From assembly GCA_028386065.3 (NCBI GenBank), contig JAKUCV010002480.1, positions 5,312 to 69,311 on the forward strand: a stretch of DNA of 64,000 nt, written 5' to 3'. A program made the translations under genes and the position numbers. The notes under the pieces were generated by a model that had not been told where the DNA came from, searched no databases, and saw nothing but the letters and a program-made list of their open reading frames with translations. Shown piece by piece: positions 57,154 through 64,000 of this stretch; the first letter of the stretch is position 1, and the number at the start of each line of letters is the position of its first letter. The stretch is from Turnera subulata. Lineage: Eukaryota > Streptophyta > Magnoliopsida > Malpighiales > Passifloraceae.

Positions 57154-60100
57154 ATGTCCACCCTATCTGCCTCCTCCTCCTCCATGTCCTCTTCTTCTTC
57201 TTCTTCTGCTACTGCTAGTCAGGCAGTTAATGTTGCCCCATCTATTCAACCCTTGGCCAATTCACATCATTTTGTCTCTATTCAACTAACACCCACCAAT
57301 TATGTATTTTGGCGGGCACAGATTGAGCCCTATCTTGCTGGTCAAGGTGTGTTAGGGTGTGTTTCCTGCTCCTCCGGCTTTTCTCACGGCTGCAGATGGC
57401 ACGGCTCAAGCCAATCCTGCTTTTGATCGCTGGTATCAGCAAGACCAGGCGATTTTGAGTAGCATCAATTCCTCCATCTCGATAGAGGTCTTTCCAACTG
57501 TGGTTGGGAAGCGAACATCTCGTGAAGCCTGGGAGGCTCTTGAATCTGCTTTGGCCTCTCCCAATCACACTCGGCGTATGGCAATACATAATGCTCTTCA
57601 GCAAATAACTCAACATCCGGATGAACCTGTTCTACAATATATGAATCGCGCCAAGAGGTTGTCCGATGAGCTTGCAGCCTTCGGTCAGCCGATTGCAGCG
57701 GTTGATTTCCAAATTAATATTGTTCGTGGCTTACAGCCTGATCTTAAGACTTTTGCCACCACTGTCACTGCTCGCCCTCAGCCCTTTTCCTTTTCTGAAT
57801 TGCAGGGCGTGCTCATGAACTATGAATTTCTTCATCATGATCCTCTGAAAACTTTGTCTCTTGATTCTCATTCCACAGGTGAGCACCAAAAGGATTCCTC
57901 TGCCCCTCTGCTCCCGACACCAACTGCCCATGTTGTTCAACGCCAGCAGCCAAATTTTTCTCAGCCCAATTTTCCCTCTTCTCGTGGCCGTGGGCGGAGG
58001 GGCCGGGGAGGGCAAAACAAAAATCCCCCGCGTCAGCCTTATGGAAACAACAATCGGGGGACTGAGGGCAATCGTCCTCACTGCCAGATTTGCAACAAAT
58101 GGGGTCACACTGCCTCGGTGTGTTATCAGCGGAATTCTACTGCTCCAATGGTAAACACTGTCTCTCCACATTTCTCTCCTTATCCTTGGTATCCTGATAC
58201 AGGGGCTAGCCATCATGTTACTCCGGATCAGTACAGCTTGCACAACTACTCTGAATATCCTGGTCAGGATTCAGTGCAAGTTGGCAGTGGGCAGGAACTC
58301 CCCATAACTGGAATTGGTACATCTTCTATACCCAGCTTAACTCGTCCTTTAGCTATACATAATGTTTTACATGTCCCTACTATTACCAAATCATTGCTCT
58401 CTGTCCAACAGTTCAGCCGTGATAACAATGTGTTTTTTGAATTTCACCTCACTTTTTTCTTGGTAAAGGATCAGGCCAGTTGGAAAACAATTCTCACAGG
58501 CAAGAGTAACAACGGCCTTTATGTTTTCACCCCCGGACCTATCTCTCCCTCTTTGTCTCCTACTGTTTTGTCTGCTGTCCGGGTTGATCGTGAGCTGTGG
58601 CATCAACGGTTAGGGCACCCTCATCGCCAAGTCCAGCAACAAGTTCTCCAAACTCTACAATTTCCTTTAGTGTCTTCTTCAGTTTCTTCACAGTCGTGTC
58701 TTGCTTGTCCTTTAGGCAAATCATCCAGATTGCATTTACATCCTAGTTTTCATCATTCCAAAGGACCTCTTGATTTAATTTTCAGTGATGTTTGGGGACC
58801 TTCCCCTCATTAAAGTGTTGATGGTTTCAGATACTATGTTATTTTTCTAGATGATTATAGTAAGTTTCTCTGGTTTTATCCCCTCAAACGCAAGTCCGAA
58901 GTGTATGAATGTTTTCAGCTTTTCCAATGACTTGTCGAACGACAATTTCAAACCAAGATTAAGTCTGTCCAAACGGATTGGGGTGGTGAGTATCGCACAC
59001 TCAGTAAATTTTTCCAAACAGTTGGCATTAAACACAGAGTTATGTGCCCACATACACATGAGCAAAATGGCTCAATAGAGAGGCGTCATCGGCACATCGT
59101 GGAAACTGGTCTCACCTTAATGGCCACGGCACACGTGCCCTTTCAGTATTGGAATTTTATTTTTGATACAGCCGTTTTTTTGATTAATCGTATGCCAACC
59201 AAGGTTCTTCAAAACAAAACACCATATTAGCTTGTTTATCAACACCAGCCTGATTACAACTTTTTGCGAGTTTTTGGGTGTTTATGCTACCCCTACTTAC
59301 GTCCATATAACAAAAACAAATTTAGTTTTCGGTCGACACCTTGCATTTTTCTAGGGTACAGTCCTATGCATCATGGTTATCGGTGTCTAGATTATACCAC
59401 CAAAAGACTTTACATTGCACGTCATGTCAAGTTTCTAGAGCATATACATCCTTTCAAAACACTCAACTCAGTGCCTAAGTCTACTCCAACACGGTCGGAT
59501 ACTTGGGTGTCGGTCCCACTCTCGGTCTTCTTCCCGGATAGGCAGCTTCAGCAGCAGACTTCTACTTCATCACCACCTTCTACTCCTAACCTGCGCTCAC
59601 CCACACCCTCTAGTCCAAATACATGTCCTAGTTCCACTCCACCACCCTCTGTCTCCTCATCCCAACCTCAGCCACTTTTATCTCCCACTACCACCCCTGC
59701 TCCAAGTTCCAGGATTATCACAAGAAGAGACTTATCCAATACTACGCCTGGCCTGAGTCCATCCCTTGCTTTATCACCGACAACTTCTCCTCTTCCAATA
59801 CCACCACGCAAGATGACTCTTCGCTCTAATCCTCAGCCACCTCTTCGTTTTTCTCCATCTAACTATCTCACCCACAAGCAAGAGCCTGTAGTTATAGAAC
59901 CCACTTCCTACACTCAAGCCTCTAAACAAAAGGTATGGCGAGATGCAATGCTGGAGGAAGTTAATGCACTGATTCGGAATAACACTTGGACTCTAGTCCC
60001 CTATCGGGACTCCATGAATTTGGTTGGAAATAAATGGGTGTACAGGGTTAAACGCAAAGCTAATGGTGAACTCGAGCGTTGCAAAGCTCGGCTGGTGGCA

Positions 60101-61483
60101 AAAGGTTTTCATCAGCGAGCAGGAGTTGATTACACCGAAGTATTTAGTCCTGTTATCAAATCTACTACTATTCGGGTTGTGCTTGGACATGCCGTTTCTC
60201 ATCACTGGTTTGTTCATCAATTGGATGTACGGAATGCTTTTCTTCATGGTAATCTGGATGAGGCAGTGTACATGACCCAACCACAGGGTTTCCTATCCAA
60301 AGACTTTCCTCATCATGTGTGTAAGCTTAACCGTTCGTTGTATGGCCTAAAACAAGCCCCACGGGCTTGGTATAAGCGACTAAGTGATTATCTTCAAACT
60401 GCTGGTTTCTTGATTTCCAAAGCTGATCCCTCCTTGTTGATCTATCGTCATGGGGCTGTAACTGCTTATGCTCTTATATATGTGGATGATATTTTGTTCA
60501 CTGGTAATAACAAGGTGTTTGTTGACAATATTATTCAGTGTCTTGGCCAGGAGTTCTCTATTCGGAACCTAGGTCGCCTTCACTTCTTTCTGGGAGTCGA
60601 AGCCACTTACAATGATCATGGTGTTCTGCTTACTCAAACCAAGTATGTCAAAGACCTATTGGCAAAGGCTGGAATGACTGAGTGCAAGCCTATACAAACC
60701 CCCGCCTCCACTTCCAGCAAATTGCAAAAAACGGGGGGGCAACCTTTCGCGGATCCAACCAAGTATCGACAACTGGTGGGTTCGCTCCATTATCTAGCCT
60801 TAACACGGCCCGACATTGTTTATGCTGTTGGGAAGGTTAGTCAATTCATGCAGAATCCGACTGATGACCATTACAAAGCAGTGAAAAGAATCCTGCGCTA
60901 TCTCAAGCACGCCATGCATCAAGGCCTGCAACTGTATTCCTCTACCACTTCCAATTTGCAAATCTTCACTGATGCTGATTGGGGAGGGAATGTTGATGAT
61001 CGGCGCTCCACCGCAGGCTACTTGGTTTATATTGGCCGAAACTTGGTTTCTTGGGCCTTTCGCAAACAACGAACAGTGGCCAGGTCCTCTACTGAAGCTG
61101 AATACAAAGCTATTGCTGACGGAAGTGCTGAAACGCTATGGATACGATCTCTGCTGCAAGAGCTTGGGATCGTGCATTGTCCTCCAGTTCTTTGGACAGA
61201 TAACCTGGGTGCTACGTATCTTAGTCAGAATCCCATTCAACATACAAGGACGAAGCATGTAGCGCTAGACTATCACTTTGTCCGTGAGCAAGTTAGCAAA
61301 GGGCAGTTGCAGGTGGAGTTCATTTGTGGGGAAGACCAACTCGCAGACATCTTAACCAAACCTTTGGCCACCAAACGGTTTCTGTTTCTTTGTTCCAAAC
61401 TCAACCTTTGTTGTACCCCCGGTTTCATTTGCGGGGGAGTGTTAGCAAAAGATAAAGACCAGACCAAAGAGTCCTTAGTATAG
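57154..61483 (+). pseudogene. Copia F gag-pol polyprotein, broken
   Basis: The ATG at 57154 opens a Ser-rich start and then QLTPTNYVFWRAQIEPYLAGQGVLG. A small deletion near 57357 shifts the frame to FPAPPAFLTAADG (57359-58813). That frame holds gag, a CCHC knuckle CQICNKWGHTASVC, protease YPDTGASHH (DTGA) and pre-integrase WHQRLGHPH. The integrase is interrupted by a TAA (58812), a TGA (58928) and a TAG (59227). The last two fit C-to-T change of CGA and CAG codons. From 59264 the frame is open to the end and encodes reverse transcriptase (IYVDDILFTG) and RNase H (FTDADWGG, TEAEYKAIA). It stops inside the 3' LTR at 61483. Confidence 0.93.
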
Positions 61484-61632
61484 TCATGTATATCTTAGTG
61501 TTAGTGATAAGAATCCTGCACGATATGTATTTCACGCTCCTGTAACTAGTTGAGCAATATATAGAGACCAGGCCACCACGATTTTGTTGTGCCTTCTGTT
61601 ATACTAAATATACCTGTGCCCTAATCTCTTTA
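61440..61632 (+). repeat. 3' LTR of Copia F
   Basis: 193 bp; differs from the 5' copy at two C/T positions. Confidence 0.92.
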
Positions 61633-61637
61633 AGAGG

Positions 61638-62766
61638 AAGCACTTAGCATGCTTGTTGTTCAAAGGAAAGCTAGTAGAGTGTGAAGAACTGATGAATTTG
61701 CGAGCTAAGAAAGGGATATAAATAGGTGAAAGGGTTGTGAAAATCCTTTAACTAGAATCACACAATACAGGTCTATCACAAGTGGTTGCTGGGGTCTGCA
61801 AAAAGGAAAACAAGCTAGCTGATGAGGTGTATTACATGCCCTTGTCTTCCACCTAATCAACAAATAAGTGACTCACAGAAATAGGTTGCAACAATACTGC
61901 TGGATATCAATGTGGACATCACACATGCAAGACAAAGTAAACCTAGGGGTTTGGTATTTGCCCAAGACAATTTTCTTATCTGGTAGGAGTTTTCTTAGAG
62001 ACATATAGCTTAACGATCACATGGTTCTGTCTTCCTAAGTGTTTTCAGCCAAAAGTCCACAATTTGGCATTGACTGCTTTGCTCTTATATTTATGGATTA
62101 AGTGGAAATTCTTGAAAATATGGATGAGATCTTCTGGTAGGAGTTTGTTGAAAGGCACAGCAGCTTAAGGATAACATGGTTCTGTCTTCCAACTCAACAG
62201 TCAATGCCTATTGGTGTTGAAGTTGTACAGAGGCTGGAAATTGGAATACACTGTGGCCAGCATCCCATAAGGGAAACATACAAAAGACTACATGGAGATG
62301 GAATATATATTTTTTTTTGTTGATGTATACTTACATGGGTTCAGCATACAGCCAATTATCCATGTAGAAACCCTTGGCTAAATTTCTTTTAATACTTTAC
62401 AGAACCTGATAAAAAAAAATAACAGCTCTGCAGAACGTATAGCAGATGACAGAAACTTAACGACACCGTTCAAGAAAGGCGAGAGTGGAAAAGTAATTCA
62501 AAACAATGTATCAGTTGATTTCTCGATAAGGTAGTATATAAATTTAAGCATTAGTTCCTCTGCAACAGATCAATAAATAAAGCTATATAACGGCATTGAC
62601 AGAGTGGGTAAGAGCATAGGAAATATGTTTAAAGCCATATAGTAGAAGAGTAATTTTTTGTAATTTGAAGTGTTTCTCATTTCAACTATGCACTGAGTAT
62701 TTACAAACAATTGGAAATCATTCCCCTACAAAATTGTTCTTGGAGAGTAGTTCAGCGTTGACTTTA
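61638..62766. other. Displaced promoter of the SAUR at 56590, and spacer
   Basis: It resumes the subtype 2 promoter after Copia F, with TATAAATAG at 61717-61725 and the module ATTACATGCCCTTGTCTTCC at 61831-61850. Related blocks (ATCACATGGTTCTGTCTTCC) occur near 62017 and 62175. The rest is spacer before the next SAUR; no gene is seen. Confidence 0.7.
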
Positions 62767-63050
62767 CTATGATCTACTCAAATAAGACAAAACATCAAGG
62801 AATGCTTCTTCTCTGCAGGGAAGTGTCAAGCCACCCATAGGATGATTCGTAACCAAATTCCTCTTCAGCTTTACTGAGCAAATCTTGAAATGTTGGGTGG
62901 TTCAGGTATGATACAGGAACCACATACCGCTTCCTCCCTGTTTCCCCAACATAGACTACCAAGAAGCCTTTCGGTACCGATTTGCTTGTGGCTGAAATAG
63001 ACCATTTAAGACTTTGCTTGGCAAGAACACTAGGCAAAACGGATAGCCAT
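62767..63050 (-). pseudogene. SAUR pseudogene, subtype 1
   Basis: The ATG at 63048-63050 starts MAIRF, then meets a stop because of an extra T in the CGTTTGCC codons. The body [21 protein letters not shown] and [28 protein letters not shown] is intact in another frame. A second extra base after EEFGY (near 62849) shifts the end. It resembles 42840. The TATA box (TATATATAG) at 63166-63174 and the module at 63253-63272 are intact, so it may still be transcribed. Confidence 0.9.
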
Positions 63051-64000
63051 TGGGGATCTTGTTGATATCTCTTTTCAAGGAGGAGAGAATTTTAAAGGCT
63101 TTGCTGCTCAAGGGAAAGTTGGATGCAAAAGCACTTGGTGAGTGGTAAGCTAAGCATATGGGAGATATATATAGATGAAATGGTATGTTGGAGATCTTTT
63201 AGAATCAAGAGTCATTTGGCTGTGTCTGCAGAAAGATATTGCACCACAAGGTATCACATGGCCCTGTCGTCCAAGAAATCAACAAATACAAGCTTTTCAC
63301 CGGGTCTACATGTTGGAAACCATCCTCCCCCACAAGTGCAAATGATAGCTTACGGAGGAGTACATTTATTTATACTTGTGGAGCAAAGAAAACCAATGGA
63401 TAACAAATATCCAATCCTGATAGAAATGCGATGTCAAGAGAACTTCTAGGTTAGGCGCCTGTCCAAGAGAATATCAGCCATGCTGACTCTAGGATATGGG
63501 ACATAATTGCGGCATCTACTTAATCAAAGCAGATTTGAGAAGAAACACACGCAAAGAAAAGGAAGGATCTACATCATTTCGGAAGATTGTTTTTGTCCTT
63601 ATCAGCAAGCATTTTCACCAGAGAAGTACGTCAAAACAAAAGATGAGCTGATCACGCAAAATTTGACCAAATAATGTCTAGGACTTTAAGACATCAAGTA
63701 AACTTCTGCCAATAAGGACTTTGGTACCACTAGATTTTACAGATACAATGGAACAAATGGGTAAAAGATTTTAATCACCAGAGAAAGCAATAAAATAGCA
63801 GAGTGATGAGTCTAATTTCCAGTGTTTGAGAACTTCTCTCAGTCTTGATGATGATAATGGTGGAAGATAAGATGATTTTGGTGGAAGATAAGATATGTAT
63901 CATCCACTAATCCACCAACTAATGGACACTATAATCCACCCACTAATGTCATGATGGATGAACCACTAATCATAATGGACATTAATCTAATCAGAATTAG
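63051..64000. other. Subtype 1 SAUR promoter and spacer to window end
   Basis: Homologous to 43122-43860, with the module ATCACATGGCCCTGTCGTCC at 63253-63272. The last 150 bp contain short repeats (GGTGGAAGATAAGAT twice near 63859-63890 and CCACTAAT several times). No gene is seen. Confidence 0.65.

Larger units (their letters stand above)
56906..61632 (+). mobile_element. Copia element F (4727 bp), broken coding, inserted in a SAUR 5' leader
   Basis: 193-bp LTRs (56906-57098 and 61440-61632), target duplication AGAGG (56901-56905 and 61633-61637), primer-binding site at 57099 and polypurine GCGGGGGAG before 61440. The LTRs differ at two positions, both C-to-T in the 5' copy. The LTR ends in TA rather than the usual CA. 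Short LTRs and size fit the Ale/Retrofit type, which is an inference. Confidence 0.94.

Overview
The window is nuclear DNA from a dicot-type flowering plant. It holds split genes with GT-AG introns, TATA boxes, a plant glutamate decarboxylase with a calmodulin-binding tail, a SAUR (small auxin-up RNA) cluster, and deeply nested Copia and Gypsy LTR retrotransposons. No bacterial, CRISPR or organellar feature was seen. The species cannot be named from the sequence.

Layout. Positions 1-8200 hold a broken minus-strand Copia element (A) whose gag is split by a young long-LTR Gypsy element (2787-7210, TSD TCTTC). The Gypsy interior is lost at a single N at 6442. A small retroelement remnant and a plus-strand SAUR pseudogene follow (8201-8803). 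Positions 9618-16688 are a long terminal-inverted-repeat DNA element that was entered by an apparently intact Copia element (B, 10381-16229). The six-exon GAD gene lies at 17231-19415. A chimeric SAUR pseudogene (20260) is followed by decayed Copia C (21646-35901). Copia C is split by a solo Gypsy LTR (26224-35143), which itself contains a second solo LTR (29271-33620).

From 36328 to 63050 lies the main SAUR array, all on the minus strand. Intact genes are at 36328, 41400, 42840, 44495 and 51442; pseudogenes are at 39513, 56590 and 62767. Three SAUR subtypes recur in the order 1-3-2, which implies duplication of a three-gene block. The spacers are colonised by an inverted-repeat retroelement cluster (36957-38450), Copia D (45699-50720), truncated Copia E (53379-56425) and Copia F (56906-61632). 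Copia F separates one SAUR from its promoter.

The most unusual signal is at about 46873-47040 in the gag of Copia D. These 168 bases make no sense on either strand. When complemented base by base without being reversed, they become a stop-free gag segment that joins both flanks in frame. Normal strand inversion cannot produce this, so an artificial edit, a data-handling fault or a very unusual copying event has to be considered. Other notable signals are a four-unit array of paired AACATCGATGTT palindromes in the LTR of Copia A, a conserved E-box plus TGTC module upstream of nearly every SAUR, and a shared non-consensus primer-binding site in several unrelated elements.
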